Shown here: in pieces, positions 9,901 through 23,287 of the stretch
Numbering within the stretch: position 1 is the stretch's first letter
How the letters are laid out: each line of letters begins with the position of its first letter
Origin: Epichloe hybrida
Taxonomy: Eukaryota; Ascomycota; Sordariomycetes; Hypocreales; Clavicipitaceae
Length of the DNA: 64,000 nucleotides
Direction: 5' to 3'
Assembly (NCBI GenBank): GCA_019022495.1
Contig: JAFEKR010000002.1
Location: forward strand, 620,001-684,000
Translations under genes and position numbers: made by a program
The notes under the pieces: model-generated
Databases searched by the model: none
Seen by the model: only the letters and a program-made list of their open reading frames with translations
Told to the model about the DNA's origin: nothing

Positions 9901-12900
9901 ATGTCCCCGTGAAGCCTACTTCCGCCACGTTAGGGCTTGCTTCCTACCTCTCAGAGGCAAGGCACATTTTTCTTTTGTCTCGAACCCAAATTTTTTTTTT
10001 TTTTTTTTTCAATCGTGAGTTTGACTAACTAGACTATTCCTGCACAGGGCGTCCAGATACAGATATGATCCGGACCGCAGGTCCAGGTCGCCACGGGACA
10101 GGTCCCCAGATCGTTTTGACAGGACCTCGCAGTATGGCGAAAATGACCGTCGTCGCTCATCTGCAGAAGCTAGGTCTAATCCGTTGGGGTTTCCTCCCAA
10201 CCGCGATGGGTTCGGTGATTCGTTACGAAGAGAACCGCCCCGTGGCCCCAAGGCTCTTGTCGATGCCCCATGTGGTCCCCGAGGCGCCTTCGGGGGCGAC
10301 TTTCGTGGCCGAGGTCGTGGCCGAGGAGGAGCTGGAGGCAGACCTTGGCCTGCTAGAGACGAAAGCAGAGACCGTGGAAGGGATCGCGACATAGACTACA
10401 GAGACCGGTACCGAGATGAACGAAGTCGAGAACGGGAACGCGAGAGAGATCGTGAACGAGATCGAGATCGAGACTGGAGGGATTCACGAGATTTCCGGCT
10501 TCGTCGCTCACCACCACCTGGCAGGGGTCGCACACCGCCGCGAGACTTTCGCGATAGAGATAGGGATGGTCCTCTCCCAGAAGCCGAAAGGTCGCGTCGC
10601 GGATCTCGAGATGGAGGACCGCCCTCGGCCGGGTCGTCCAACTCGGACCCGTCATTCGGCATGCCGCCGTTTGGGCGTGGAGGCAGCTTCATCCGTGGTC
10701 GCGGAAGAGGTGGCAGAGGCGACTGGCCATCGGACCGAGGCCGTGGGCGAACGCCATACGATGATCGCGGCGACCGCTATCCCCGAAGTCGATCTCAAGA
10801 GGCGCGATGGGGGCGAGAGCGGGACGAACGTGACCGGGGCGATAGATACCCACCAGAAGCAGACATTCGGCGCGAACCTCGCGACGACCGCGACAGGATC
10901 GAACGAGACCTGATACGCCCCAAAAAGGAGACCAGACCGTCCTTTTCTCAAGAGCATTTTGTTTCAGCCAGGGATGTATCACCACCTCCCATTGCGCCAT
11001 CTGCACCTGCTTTCGGGTCGGTTCCCAGTCGCAATGCAAGTGGCCATGATGGTGGCCCACCACCACCATCATCGTCGGCGATACCGACACCAACTACCGC
11101 CGCTGCTAACAGCACCACTGCCAAACCGCCTCCATCGGGTCCTCGCGCTCACACAGACCGACCTGGCTCTGCCGGCAATCTGACCACCAACGCGTCTTCA
11201 GTTCACCCGAGTGGCTCAGCGAGGGCAGGAAGCCATGAAAACCCAGCGATCCCTGTGGGACCTCGAGCGCAGCAGCAACAACACCAACAGCCGGCGTCCA
11301 GCAAACAACGGATCAATCCTGATATGAAGAAGGCGCCGCCTTTATCCCCGAAGATGATGAGAGCGCAGGCATTCAATTCGCAACCAGGATTCGCACCACG
11401 GCGCGATAGTCGGGAAGTAGAACAGCCATATGATGCAAGGAGACCTCGCAGTAGTGATGCGGACACGAATGCAAAGGGATCTGGTTTTGGCAACAGGGCA
11501 CGATCGAATCATAGTGCAGAACCAGGCGAGATTACTGTCAAATCCGAATTGGGAAGAGGGTCTGTGAACCTCAAGCCGTTGAAGCCTCTCGCGGAGCCTT
11601 ATGCCATTACAAAAGCTACGAAGAAGATCGATGTCGCCGCCACAAATGGAACCTTGCCGGCAAAACAAGACGTTTCTTCAAGAAAGAATGCAAACGTCCC
11701 ACAGTCGGGGTCATACGATTCTCTCTACCTTCGAGGACCGCGACACTTGACAGGGACTCAGAGTCAGATGATGACGAGGACATGGCTGATTACTTTGATA
11801 TGGAGATGGAAAAGACGGAAGCAGAGCTCAGCAAGTTACCGCAACCCAGCCTGCCTCTCGAGGTTGTAGCCCGGTACACGGCCCTGTCTCATGGGTCAAT
11901 GGCGCGGATTCTGAGCGATTTCGAAGGCTTGGCCGAAATCCTGGGGCCTGCTCCCAACAATCTACACATCTCGGTGCCCGAGAACGAGGACATTCCCATC
12001 TCCACCCAAGAGAAGGACATGGTGGAAGAGGCAATCATGGGGCCGAAGGAGTCGGACCAGTCGAAGCTTGCACAAGTTGACCCCGTTGCAGAGATGGCGG
12101 AACAAGGAGCAGTAGTAGAAGAACAACCAGCAGCACCCTCGATCCTACCCGGACCATTAACAAAGACTGAAGAGATGGACATGGACGTCGCTCGAGCACC
12201 GTCACTCCCCGCCACCGCTGAGCCTTCAATCCAGAAGGACGACGACACTGCTTCTCGACCGGTTTCGAGATCTGGTGCCTCGGTTCCTGATGCTCTGTCT
12301 CTCACCAAAGAGGTTGCCAAGACACCATCACAACCCCCCGAACCGATTCCAGAAGCTGCCGATATTGCGCCAAAGCTGCCGAGTACCCCCTCGCAAGTAC
12401 CAGACGAAGATGATGAGACCGAATCGGAGGATGAGTCATTTCTGGATGTGGAAAATGTACGTCGATTCATGCGAACGCCGCCCATCGATGAACTTCCCGA
12501 CTACAGCTGTGTTTCTTGGACGAGAGATAAGGGCTTCTTTACTTCAGTAGAGGAGACGAGCGAAGTCACGGATGGGTTTGTCACGGAACACTTGGAGAAG
12601 ATTCACCTGGAGGAAGCGGAACAACAAAAGCAGGGGCAAAAGGAGTACGCGGAAAGCTACATGCACTACTTGAACTTCACCTTGTCTAGTGATCCAGCGG
12701 CCGTCAAGAGCCGGGACAAGTTCTCCGTGGCCGTACCCATGATTGAAACCGCCGGTACCGTCACTCCAGAGCCGAAACCAGAAGGACGTACTTCGGGCAG
12801 AAGGTTCGCCACGGAGCGCGACCTGGAGCGAGTTCTGCAAGCGTCGATGCGAGAGGACGAAGAACGGAAAGAACGTGAACTGAGGGCCCAGAAGGAGAAG

Positions 12901-13760
12901 TTTCGCAGCGAGAAGGAAGCCGTCATCCCCCAAATGTACTGGGACGCAGAGCAGAGGGCCAAGGCTCAATACGTCGATCGATCCGGCTACACCCCTCAAA
13001 ATCGTCTGGTCGCGGCCTGGCAAGTTCTCGCCCCCGTCAACAACTTTACTCAGGAGGAGAACGAGCTGTTTGAGAAGCGCTACCTCGAGAACCCCAAGCA
13101 ATGGGGCAAAATTGCAGAAGTCATACCCAACCGCGACTTTGGCACGTGTATCCAGTACTACTACTTGATGAAGAAGGATCTCAACCTGAAAGAGAAGCTC
13201 AAGAAGCAGCCTAAGCGGCGGAAGAAGGGCGGAAGAGGAAAACAGAGGTCCAGCGCACTTGTCTCCGAGCTTGGAAATGGTGACGAGAACGACGAGAATC
13301 AAGAAACGGGCGAAAACGGGAAGCGACGACGACCACGGCGAGCTGCTGCCCCTACCTGGGGGTTCGAGCAACCGGCCACGGACAGCGAAAATGCCACCCC
13401 TGCGGGAACACCGGGACGACGTGGTGCTTCGGCGGCCGCTCGGGGCGAGCAAGGTGAGAAGGTGGATGGCAGGAGAGGCCGCCGACGGGCAAAGGACAAG
13501 GACAAAGAGAAAGACAAGGAAAAGGAAAAGGACAGGGACGGAAAGGCGACCAAAGCTGGTCAGGGTCAAGCGTCGTCTGCCACCCCAGGAGGCGGATCAG
13601 CAAAGGGCAGGTCTCGATCGAGCTCCCGAGTACCAAATGACGTCCCGATTCCCGGCGTTTCAGACGTCAACCGAATTGTTCCTGCTGCGGTAGCCGCGGC
13701 GGCAGGATTCGAGCAGCAACAGGCCATGCCTCCTAGCATTCACCCATCATTCCCTCCTGT

Positions 13761-13794
<34 letters not shown>

Positions 13795-16700
13795 GAGCAG
13801 CAAGAGCAGCAAAGCCAACCCCAACACCCCCTCCAGCAACAGCAAGAACCACAACAACAAGCAGCTGTTGTCCAGGATCTTGACAGGGTCAAGCCAGCAG
13901 CGGCCTCGCCATCATGCATGGCAGACGTCACGGCCGCGCCTTCGCTACGTCCCGAACCGCCACCGCCACCTCCGCCAGCTATGACAACATTCAATCTGCA
14001 GCCTCTTCAGCCTCTTCAGACCCAAGGCGAACGAAAGGCTCCCACCCAGGCGTCGAGCTATTGGAGTGTGTCGGAATCCAACGACTATCCACTTCTGCTC
14101 CGATCTTTTGGTTCTGATTGGACGGCTATTGCGGCTCACATGGGCTCCAAGACGGCCGTGATGGTGAGTAATGTGGTTTTTGTTTTTCTTTTTTCCAGGT
14201 CCTCTCTTCTTCGTGCGTCTGTGTCTGTCTTGTCGCTTTGACAGTCTTGCTCATGCTTACACACCCCCTCATGTACGCCTGCATGTCATGTAATACCAAG
14301 GGGAGAGACAAGGCATGGGGAAGGGGAAAAAAAAAAAAAAAAATTACTAACCAATTGGGCGCCACCGACAATAGGTTAAGAACTACTTTGTCCGTCAAAA
14401 GGACCAGGGCAAGACGGAATGGGATGCAATTGTGCAAGAATCAGATGGCAAGCGAGTCAGAGGCGAGAAGCGGCCCGATCCACCTCAGCCCACAACGGGT
14501 GGTCGAGGACGGAGATATGACAACTCGTCTGCAGCCGGCTCGACGCGACCATTGGCTGTGGCGCCGGGCATGGACGTGCACGGCGAACCGGCGCAGCCCA
14601 AGATGGAACCAGCAGCTCATCAGGCAGCTCAACCTCCTCGATCTCAAGCTTTTTCTGGCTACGGTGTGCCCATCGCCCAGGCTCCCCCCCCCCCTCAGCA
14701 GCAGCAGCAGCCTCTTGGCCAAGTTCCTGCTGGACAGCAGCAACCTCTGGCGATACAGCCACACGCCGTGCCTCAAAGACCCGCCTCCCAGGCCATGTCA
14801 CCTGGTGCTGGCGCCCGTCCTTTGCGCGCGCCCGTCCAAGCCTTTGGGTTTCCCGAGCAGCAGCAGCAGAAACAGCAGCAGCAGCAGCAAAGAGAGCGGG
14901 AGGCGGTTGCACAAGGTCAGCAGCAGCAGAAACAGCAGCAGCAGCCGCGAGTACCGCTGCCGCCCAAGGGTGGTGCCAGTCAAGTCCCCGAGCCTCGAGA
15001 TCCCAGACCGCTGGCCGCCGCTCAGCCAACGCAACCTGGACATCCCGATGCTATGCTGGAGAGACAGCAGCAGCGAGAGAGGGACCGCGAACTTGCCCGA
15101 CAATCCGAACGACAGTCCATGCGAATGAACACCGAGGCCGAGCTGGCGCCCCAGCGACACTATGAACAACCCTATGGCCATCGTCACCAGTCCAGTGTCG
15201 GTCAAGGCCACAGAGGGGGGGATCCGCTGTCCTTGTCACGGACTTCATCGCAGGAACATTCTCGGGTTGCTGGGAATCCCTCTGCTTCTGGTGGGCAGCA
15301 GTATCCACCGCCGGTGCATCATCATCATCATCACCACCACCACCATCAGCAGCAGCAGCAGCAGCAGCAGCAGCCAGCGCCTCCTCACGCTGCCCGCGGC
15401 ATCATGGATCATCAAGTAGTCGCACAATCTCCTCAACTGGGTCCCCCTTCGCGTCCAATGTCTTCCATGTCTATGCAGCAACGGCCACCTCCCAGCCAGG
15501 CTCAAGACCCATATGGACATGCTCCTCCTCCCCCTCCTCCTCCTCCGCCTCCAGGACCGCCAAGTTCTACGCCGGCCAGCACCACACCTGGCCGACCCCC
15601 CGAGCCTCGCAAGACATCCAACATCATGTCATTGTTAAACGACGATCCTCCTCCAGCGTCAAAACGCGTCGCCGAGATTTCCAGCGCCCCCCCTCCCGGG
15701 CCATCAGGAACACCTCCGCCCCAGGCCATGGGAAGACCACCCCCAGGACCGGCTCCCCTTTCACAGATGCGCCGGGACCCCGAACCAAAGTATCCTCCCT
15801 ACGGACGAGCGCCTGGCGGTCCGTCTGCGATGCCATCGCTCAAGCCATCTTACGGAGGCTCGCCCAACCCACCATCTCACATGGGAGCACCGAGGCCGGC
15901 AATGGACTCTGTGCCCCCAGAGCGTGACCCCTACTACAGAGGTCATCCAGCAGTGGTGTATCAAGCCGGACACCAGAGCGGCAACAACTCCCCTCAAACA
16001 TCGCACCGGTATCCGTCAGCCCAACAAAACCAGGGGCCAGGCCAATACCCCCCTCAAGGCGGCTATCCTTCAGGTTCTTATGCTGTGCAATCTCAGTCAC
16101 AACACGCCGCATCGCCGCCGCCGCCGCCGCCGCCGCCTCCACAATACGGAGGGCACGGGTCGGCCTCGAGAACTCGTGAAGTCCCCCCCGGACGAGACAA
16201 TGCCTGGCCGCAACAGCCACCCTCGACACCAGGCGGCTGGCCGTCTCAGCCCTCCAAGCCAACACAAGGACCTCCGCAACAATCATGGGCCCCAGGTCCT
16301 CCTCCTCACCCGTCGTCGTCGTCCACACCCAAGCCTTCCACGCCCGCACCAGCCTGGTCATCGGCTCCTCCTCATCCTCCTCCTCCTCATCCGCCCTCTC
16401 ACGTCAGCATGAGAGACGAGCGCGGCGCACCCGTCTACTCCAATCCTCCACAGCACCCCATGCAGAATCGCTATCCAGCACCAGGATCGCGTCACGAGCC
16501 CGTGCCCTCACCCACACCCGCCGGGTATTCGCGATACGGATCCGCGCCTGGACCTCCCTCGCGCGATCCAAGAGAACCACCAAGGAGCTACACGCCCGGC
16601 TATGATGCCCGAGGTCCCCCAGCGGGGTATCCGGCGCCGGATCCGAGAGAATTGCAGATGCGAGATGGCAGGGATCCTCGAGACCCCCGGGATCCCCGGG

Positions 16701-16798
16701 ACCCCCGGGACCCTCGAGATGTGAGAGATCCGCGGGACATGATGGCAAGGGGTCTACATGGCAGGGATTACGAAAGACAAGACAGATATGGGCGGTGA
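9901..16798 (+). CDS. SNT1: SNT1/NCoR-like SANT-domain corepressor (Set3 complex subunit)
   Basis: Very large nuclear scaffold protein, orthologous by architecture to yeast Snt1, which holds together the Set3/Hos2 histone deacetylase complex. Exons: 10048-11703, 11754-14163, 14375-16798, plus a tentative 8-base first exon 9901-9908 (ATGTCCCC) whose phase fits. About 2,165 residues. The N-terminus is Arg/Asp/Glu/Ser-rich (RS-like). SANT1 is at VNNFTQEENELFEKRYLENPKQWGKIAEVIPNRDFGTCIQYYYLMKK (about 985-1030); SANT2 is at SYWSVSESNDYPLLLRSFGSDWTAIAAHMGSKT, crossing intron 3 into VKNYFVRQKDQGKTEWD (about 1322-1375). Poly-Gln near 13759-13797 and poly-His near 15319-15345 are microsatellite-encoded. 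The rest of the C-terminus is Pro/Gln-rich. The frame changes between 11703 and 11782; a 50-nt intron 11704-11753 restores it but has a weak GTCGGG donor. Gene identity is firm; both N-terminal joints are less so. Confidence 0.85.
13759..13800 (+). repeat. CAG microsatellite encoding poly-Gln in SNT1
   Basis: About eleven uninterrupted CAG codons followed by interrupted CAG/CAA/GAG units, inside the inter-SANT linker of the SNT1-like gene. Confidence 0.9.
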
Positions 16799-17304
16799 TG
16801 ATGACGACGACGACGACAATGATGATGACGACGATTATGATGATGATGACGGTGAAGCTCTGGCACCCAGTCAATGTACTTTTAAGAGTCGAAGTGAAGG
16901 GGGGAGGCGAAGGAGAGGCGTATAGAAAAAAAAAAAGGGAAAACAAGGGGAAGGAGTATATAGCGCGGCGTGTCTGTGATTTAATTTTTGTATAGTGGGG
17001 TAGCAATTGGCGTTTTGGAAAAAAAATAATAATAAAAAATGATTAAACTGTATATGTCGTACTGGGCGTGAAGTTGTCACAACGTGTGTCCATGTCTGAT
17101 GGTCAAGGGTTAAATTCATGACGGAATACTGCAACGCAGATTCAAGACGACGGCGCAGACGTATTCTCAAGTCAGGTCTAGCATGCAAACAGACGGCAGA
17201 CGGCAGACGGCAGACGGCAGACGGGGTTAAAGGGCAAGTCAGTCCATTTCTCGTTCAAGCATGCAAATAACGAAGCCTCCCATCAATCCAAACACATCCT
17301 TACT
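16799..17304. other. Convergent intergenic region with trinucleotide and heptamer repeats
   Basis: Between the 3' ends of SNT1 and the minus-strand unknown gene. A GAT/GAC trinucleotide block starts at the SNT1 stop (16797-16852). Five copies of CAGACGG lie at about 17188-17224. No gene seen. Confidence 0.6.
17188..17224 (+). repeat. Heptamer tandem array CAGACGG
   Basis: Five consecutive copies of CAGACGG in the SNT1 downstream region. Confidence 0.85.
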
Positions 17305-19131
17305 TCACCCCATCCTCAACACCCTCTCTCTCTCCATCAACGAGTCCACCTCGTCGGCCAAAGCACGCACCCGCGCCTGACTGCAGCGATACATGTCGGC
17401 CACGTCGGCCAGATGCCCCTCTACGTGCCGGTATATCTCGTCTCTCGACGTCTCCGTCCCTGCGTCTGTGTATGTGTCTGTGCGCGACGACGCGTCCGGT
17501 GCTTTTGCTTTCCCGGCGACGAGGTCGTCTACCCTGGCTTGTGCCTCGTTGCGCAGGTCGGCCATGCGTGTCTCTGCGTGGCGGGAGTCGACGAGGAGCT
17601 GGTAGCGCGTGCGGAGGGCGGAATGGATCGACGCGAGGGGCACGTGGGATAGGAAGGGGGGCGCCGACGGATGGGATAGCGCGGAGAGGATGTCGTGCTG
17701 GTGCTGTTATGTTAGCTGGGTTGGGTTTTGGATGGGGGGGGGGGGCAGGGAAAGGAAAGGAAGTTACGTTTGTGAGCGTGATGACTTGGCCGGGGGATGA
17801 AGGATGCGGTTGCGGTTGCGGTTGGGGACGGGGCATTTTGTGCTGCCATTGGAGGATGTGGTTCCATTTCGCGCGTGCTTTCGTCTTTTTATTAGTAAAA
17901 GTGCTTCTCAACTTGACTTGAGGGGGCGAGGGGGCGAGGGGCGAGGGCTCGTACCTAGTGATTCCGAGTCGGACGACCACGTTGAGGCATCGTTTGTGAG
18001 GGCGGGTTGTGTTTGTGTCGGTGACGAGGACGAGGCGGGAGTTGAGCCGGCGTCCATGTCTGTGTTGCTGGCGGGGAGATGATGCACGTCTTCTTGGGCA
18101 TCATGACCACGCTGCTGCTGGGAACAACACCCCGTGGCCCAGAGGCGAAACGTACGAGGGGAGATTCGCCCCGGGGAGTCTCCCTCGTCATCGGATATGT
18201 CGTAGTTGTCTGGGGGTTGTCAGTGCAGGGCACAACGCGAGCACGCATGTATTGACGGTTGGGACGGGACGGGACTTGACTCACTGGTAAAGTCTGATGC
18301 CGCTCGTGCTGAGGCGGCATCTGCCATCGCAGTCTCGTGAGTCTCGTGAATCTCGATGTCCCACAGCTCGCGACATGTCGCAGCGTCATGTTCCCTCGTT
18401 GCCTTCCCCCCCTGCTCGCGGGTCTTCATCGCCCTATATGCGAACAATGTCGAGGCCGTGGCACCGTTTCGTCGTCCCTCTCCCTCTCCTGGCTCGCAGA
18501 GTCCCTTGTCAGCAGCCCCAGGTGCTGCCATCCGAGGCCGCGGGCGATTCCCTCGCGCATCTTCCTCGGGATGGGGATGCTCTGCATGTGTCAAAGGGCC
18601 AGGGCCATCACACCCAGATACTCGTTCTGCATGCCGTCAGAGCAGTGACCTGAAAAGGGGGTATTTACTCCTTCCTACGAACCTAGCACCAGATATGTCT
18701 CTTGCACGGCCGGACCGCTCTTCACATCTCGCACATATCGCTGCGGTCCATCCTTGATAATGGCATTGTCCGCCGAAGGCGCAGGTATGTCTACATCTGC
18801 ACAAGACGCATCCATCAGTTAATGATTCGGTATACTCCTATCGCAGACCCCCGCACCTGTCAAGTTGCTCTGAAAAGAACGCGACGTGAAAAACGTGTCG
18901 TCCGATGCTACCTCACTCAATCAGCAAACAGTGACAACTTTCTCATCACGACGTCGTTGACAAACCTTCTTTTGTTGTCAAAAGCTTCCTCGACACCTCT
19001 GCTCGAGCAGCGTTTAATCCCCACTCATCTGCCGAGTCGGTCCAGCAATGTTCTCTGTTGCGACGGCTGTCTGCACTCCGGAATACGTCTCGGACTACTG
19101 TGCGGGCGGCGCCGAGGGATTTGGAAAGCAT
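17305..19131 (-). CDS. Unrecognised six-exon protein with helical C-terminus
   Basis: I do not recognise the family. Exons 18966-19131, 18683-18796, 18285-18581, 17955-18209, 17768-17877 and 17305-17703 splice into one 446-residue frame. All five introns are GT-AG with matching phases, which is strong evidence that this is a real gene although no single frame is long. The N-terminus (MLSKSLGAARTVVRDVFRSAD) is short and basic. The middle is Ser/Thr/Asp/Glu-rich (FTNYDISDDEGDSPG; SPTQTQPALTNDASTWSSDSES) and likely disordered. After ARAKWNHILQWQHKM comes a C-terminal helical region (about 315-446) beginning HQHDILSALSHPSAPPFLSHV and ending ALADEVDSLMERERVLRMG, suited to a coiled coil. A small vesicle-tethering or kinetochore-type subunit would fit such a tail, but this is speculation. 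Confidence 0.6.
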
Positions 19132-19922
19132 GTTTCGTGTCTTGTTTCATGAGAGAGAAATGGACGGGGAAACCGGGAGAATGCTCGGGGATGGCAAAGG
19201 ACAAGTCCTGATGTATCTAACGGTTTGGAGATTGATGATGAGGCGATAATGAGTGAGTAACTCATCACAGCGTCTTGCAGGTCCAAGTTGTGTACGAGCC
19301 ATGTTTACTTTTGAAAGGTTGCTTTGGGATCCACGCGACAACCGACAGGTGTCAATGTTCATTGCCGGCTGATGAATGGCCGGCCCGTGGCACTGGCAAA
19401 CGCTTCGTCTCGCTTGGACTTCTTCACTCATGACAGCCATCGACAACTCGACAGATGCGAGAGACTCGGGAATATCTCGCGGGTCCTCCCTCCAAGTCAT
19501 TCATGTCCGGGGGGGGGGCGTCGGTACACTAGTGCATCGAGGCATTCGTGTTACCTGCCATGTGTCAGTTCGAGAGAATCGCCCGAGGGGAAAGGAAAAG
19601 AAGAACAAGGGGCAGCCTCTTGTCAACATGACTCCTCACACCATCTTGTGCTCAAACTCGAGCATTGTAGCAGCCTTGAACTAGACCGTGGAAAATCCAA
19701 ACTGCGCGCCCATTCGTCTTCATCAGGTAAAATTGCTCCAGTTTCAATACCCGCAAAAGTCAACATCGGTTCGTTATACAACAACTATCTCAGGTTCCCA
19801 TGTAATACAGAGACGCAGCCACTCCCGTTATTATGCGCCCAAGAACAAATGCAGTCGTTACATTTTCAGTGCCGGTGCGTTTCATTCGGCTCACAGCATC
19901 TCATGTTGCACGGATAATCATG
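19132..19922. other. Intergenic region, nothing distinct
   Basis: Between the start of the six-exon gene and the 3' end of RFC1, both minus strand. A G9 run near 19511 is the only compositional feature noticed. No gene seen on either strand. Confidence 0.5.
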
Positions 19923-22900
19923 TTATTTCTTTCCCTTGGACTTTGCCTTCCCGCGTCCTTTTGGCCTGTCGTTTCCCTCGTCATCGCCCGCTGAAGCTTT
20001 GGCGGCCTTCTTGGCAGGCTTCTTCTTGGGCTGTTTGATATACTTGTCTTTCTTGAAGTCAATCTCGTCATCATCCGCTTCAACTGGTTCAACTATTTCA
20101 GCGTCGTCCTCCTCTTCAATGGCTTCTTCCAGGTCTGGGGCTTCCTTGGCTTGCGTCTTCGGCGCAACGACGTTGCTGGCCTTCATGAACGGTACAGGAT
20201 GACTCATCGAGTTGTATCTGGAGAATACATGGTCAGTCCTTCTGCGCTTGCGCTGGGGGGGGGGGGACGGTCATCATATGCAGCAGCTCTTGACTTACGT
20301 TCTTGTGAAAGCTGCTTTGGTCTTGGTTTCAATTTGAACTTCCTCATCAATCATCGGTCCGACACCAAGTTCTTGAATCGCATCAAAATCCTCCCTCGTG
20401 AGATAGTAGCTGTCCATGAGTTCAATTACTTCTGGTACGGCATCCGTGCCCTCCTTCTGTAGCCGATCTACAAGCTCTGTCCAGAGAATGGGCAAGTACT
20501 GTTGTCGGACCTCATTATGGTCGCCCGAAGATTTGAGGCGCATGTGCGAATGTAGTTCTCGGACGAACCTGCCCAGCTTGCCTTGTTTGCTGTGGTTGCC
20601 GAGCCAAGATGTAAAGTTGGACCCCATCAGCTGGCCTGCAATGAAGCTCGCAGGTCGTACCGTGCTGAAAATAGCATGGGTAGGCATAAGACTCCATTGT
20701 TGCTGGGGACCATGAATCATACGGTCGACGAGGTCACCATCACTGATGCTTTGGGCTGCTTGGTCGAAAAGCTCGAGAGCCTTCAATTTTTCCTCGCGCT
20801 TGGTGTAGCCTTTGCCATTCAACGCCATTGGTTTCGTCCTCAGATAGTTTTCCTGAATCATGAGGTAACTGAATTCGTGGTCGTTGAAGTATAGCTCAAT
20901 CTTGTCATTCAGACTTGCTTTACTTGCAGGCGCAAAGAGACCTCCGCCAAGCATTTTTTGGCAAATGTCCCACGGCTTTAAAACCACATGCTTCTCCCAG
21001 GCCTTGGTCATGGCCTTTCCTTGGTCGAAACTCATGGTCGACTGATCAAGCTTGGCAGTGGAAATCATGTTGATGATTTGTCGGATATCCTTGTTACTTC
21101 CCTCAATCAAGGCATCTACCACTGGGGGCGGAAGCTTGAGTCCCTCGCGATGGCAAATGGTCATGATTCGCGATCGAACCTGGTCGACCGTGGGTCGTTG
21201 AAACTTAATGTCAAAAGCCGCATGATCGAACGGTTTCATCTTTGGCAATCGTCGTTCGTTGCAAATGAGGATCAAAGGAACTTCAGTCTTCTTGCAGAAT
21301 TTGGCGAGCGCACCAACACCGCCACGATCACCTGCAGACATCCCGTCCACCTCGTCCATGATCAGAACCGTGTTCTTCTTCGCAACATCAACTTTTTTCC
21401 CATCGCCGGCAAAGAACCCCAAAAGTGACGTGTTATTCATGGAGTCGCTTAGACCAGCTTCCACCAGCTTCTTGCTTCTCGTGTCGCTTGCATTGCTTTC
21501 CAAAACATCGTAGCCCTCCAACTTGGCGGCTAGATGAGCAGCGGTGGTTTTGCCGATGCCTGGCGGTCCAGAGATGATAATGGCTCTTTCTCCGCCTAGC
21601 CCATCAGCACCACGACGTTGAAAGTTGTATTTCTTGGCCCTGGGCCAGTTCCGAAGCCAATTTCGGATCTTCTCCACCGCTGCCTTGTTGCCACAGATAT
21701 GGTTCAGTTGTGTCGGCGCATACTTACTCGTGAGGAGCTGTACGGGAGCTTGTAAGGGAGGCTGGGATGGAGCAGCAGTTCCTCGTGCTTCAGCTGCTCG
21801 TTTAGCAGCCTTGGCAGCCTCGGCCTTCTTTTTCTCCTCTTCGGCTTCCATCTCTGCAATTTGTCGTTTCATATTGTCTTCCTCGGCTTTCTTCTTCTCC
21901 TGGGCTTTCTGGGCTCCCTTTCCTGATCCGCCGTATGCCGGGAGCTTTCGAATGAGATCAAAGAGCCCGTTTTCGTCAATCGTTTTGATGCCGTGAGACT
22001 TGATTTTCGCCAACTTGCTCGGCCCGGCATCCTCGCCAAGCACAACAAAGCTTGTCTTGCTACTGGGTTGTCCCGTCACTTTGCCGCCATATTGCTTGAC
22101 CAGTGCCTGAGCCCCATCACGGCCGATCGTCTGTAGTACGCCTGTAAAGACAAATGACAGTCCTGATAAACACTCCTCTTGGCCATCGGGCAACTCAATA
22201 TCCGTCATGGGCTGAGCAACTGAACTTCCACCTCCAGCAGCAGCCTTTCGCCAATCAAATTTGGCATTGGGGTCCTTAGGAGGCGGCGTTGGTGGCCGGA
22301 CAGTTGCCACACTGTCAAGGATGTCTTGGATTTTCGCATCCTCGGGCTCACCAGCCTTTTTCGTCGTTCGGGGTGCTCGGGGCTTCGCTGCCGCTGGCTT
22401 CTTTCGGGGCAAATCTTCTTCTTCCTCATCCTCCGATTCGGAGACCGGAGACTTGCGTTTCTTGCTGGTAGTAGAAGCAGTCCGATGACCTGCTGCTTTG
22501 CCGACCTTCTGGCCGCGAGATTCGATTCTCTTGGCCTTTGGTAAAACTTCTTCCTCCGACTCTTCCGACTCTTCCTCCGCATACTCGTCATTCTTACGTT
22601 TGCTTTGCCCTTTGATGTCAGCCATGAATATGTCGTCTCCATCTTGCTCTGCGTCGTCCATATATGCATCTTCGTCGTCATCTTCATGGTAGTTTTTGTA
22701 TGCAGTTGTAGCCTTCTTCTTGGTGGTTGTGCCATTTTGGAGCGGGGGATCTGCTTTTACTACTGGCATCTTGTTCCGCGGACTGGATCTCACGGCGAGT
22801 TCCTCCTCGGCTTTCACCTTGGAGCTGGCCCTTTGCGGCATCTTCTTCTTTGGCGTCGACTGTTTTGGGTTCGTGTCTGTCTTGCTTGATGCGAAATAGG

Positions 22901-23287
22901 CATCTGCAGATATTACCACTCCTTTTGGTTCCAAATCTCTACGCTCCATTTAGCAATGACCTCCAGAGTGCGATGAACTTCACATAAACATACGTCTTCT
23001 TCCTCTTTGGTGCCGCTTTGGCAGCTGGTTTATTGTCCCTGATTTCAGTCAGTGCAAGGCTCTCAGAGTGATGGTCAGCGGTAAACACATACACTACTTC
23101 TTCTTCATCGCTATCTTCGACGACTTTTCGGCTCTCTATTGTGTGTTAGAGTCTCGTAAGCACTCCGGTAGCAATCGATGACTATCTCACTTGTTCGCTT
23201 CGCTTTGGGCACATCTTCACTCTTGACGGGGGCTGATTTGGGAGCTGCACCGCCCTTGGGGGCAAAGAACGACCGAATATCAGGCAT
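19923..23287 (-). CDS. RFC1: Replication factor C subunit 1 (clamp-loader large subunit)
   Basis: Large subunit of the RFC clamp loader, which opens and loads PCNA at primer ends in the nucleus. Exons 23191-23287, 23093-23135, 22994-23038, 20299-22938 and 19923-20217 give 1,039 residues, normal for fungal Rfc1. The N-terminus MPDIRSFFAPKGG fits a PIP-box-like motif (family knowledge). It is followed by an acidic/basic disordered region, a BRCT domain (ECLSGLSFVFTGVLQTIGRD, about 312-405), Walker A GPPGIGKTT (about 519-527), the SNASDTRSKK motif and Walker B VLIMDEVDGMS (about 586-596). The RFC1 C-terminal helical domain follows, then a Lys-rich tail KKKPAKKAAKASAGDDEGND. Exons 2 and 3 are only 43 and 45 nt. 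The acceptor before exon 4 is the CGTAG at 22939-22943; the later CTGCAG would break the frame. It is divergent with MRPL16. Confidence 0.95.

Noticed and set aside
12544..13569. Minus-strand open frame of about 340 codons opposite SNT1
   Set aside because: Antisense to a well-supported SANT-domain exon; Leu/Ser-rich low complexity, no start context or introns.
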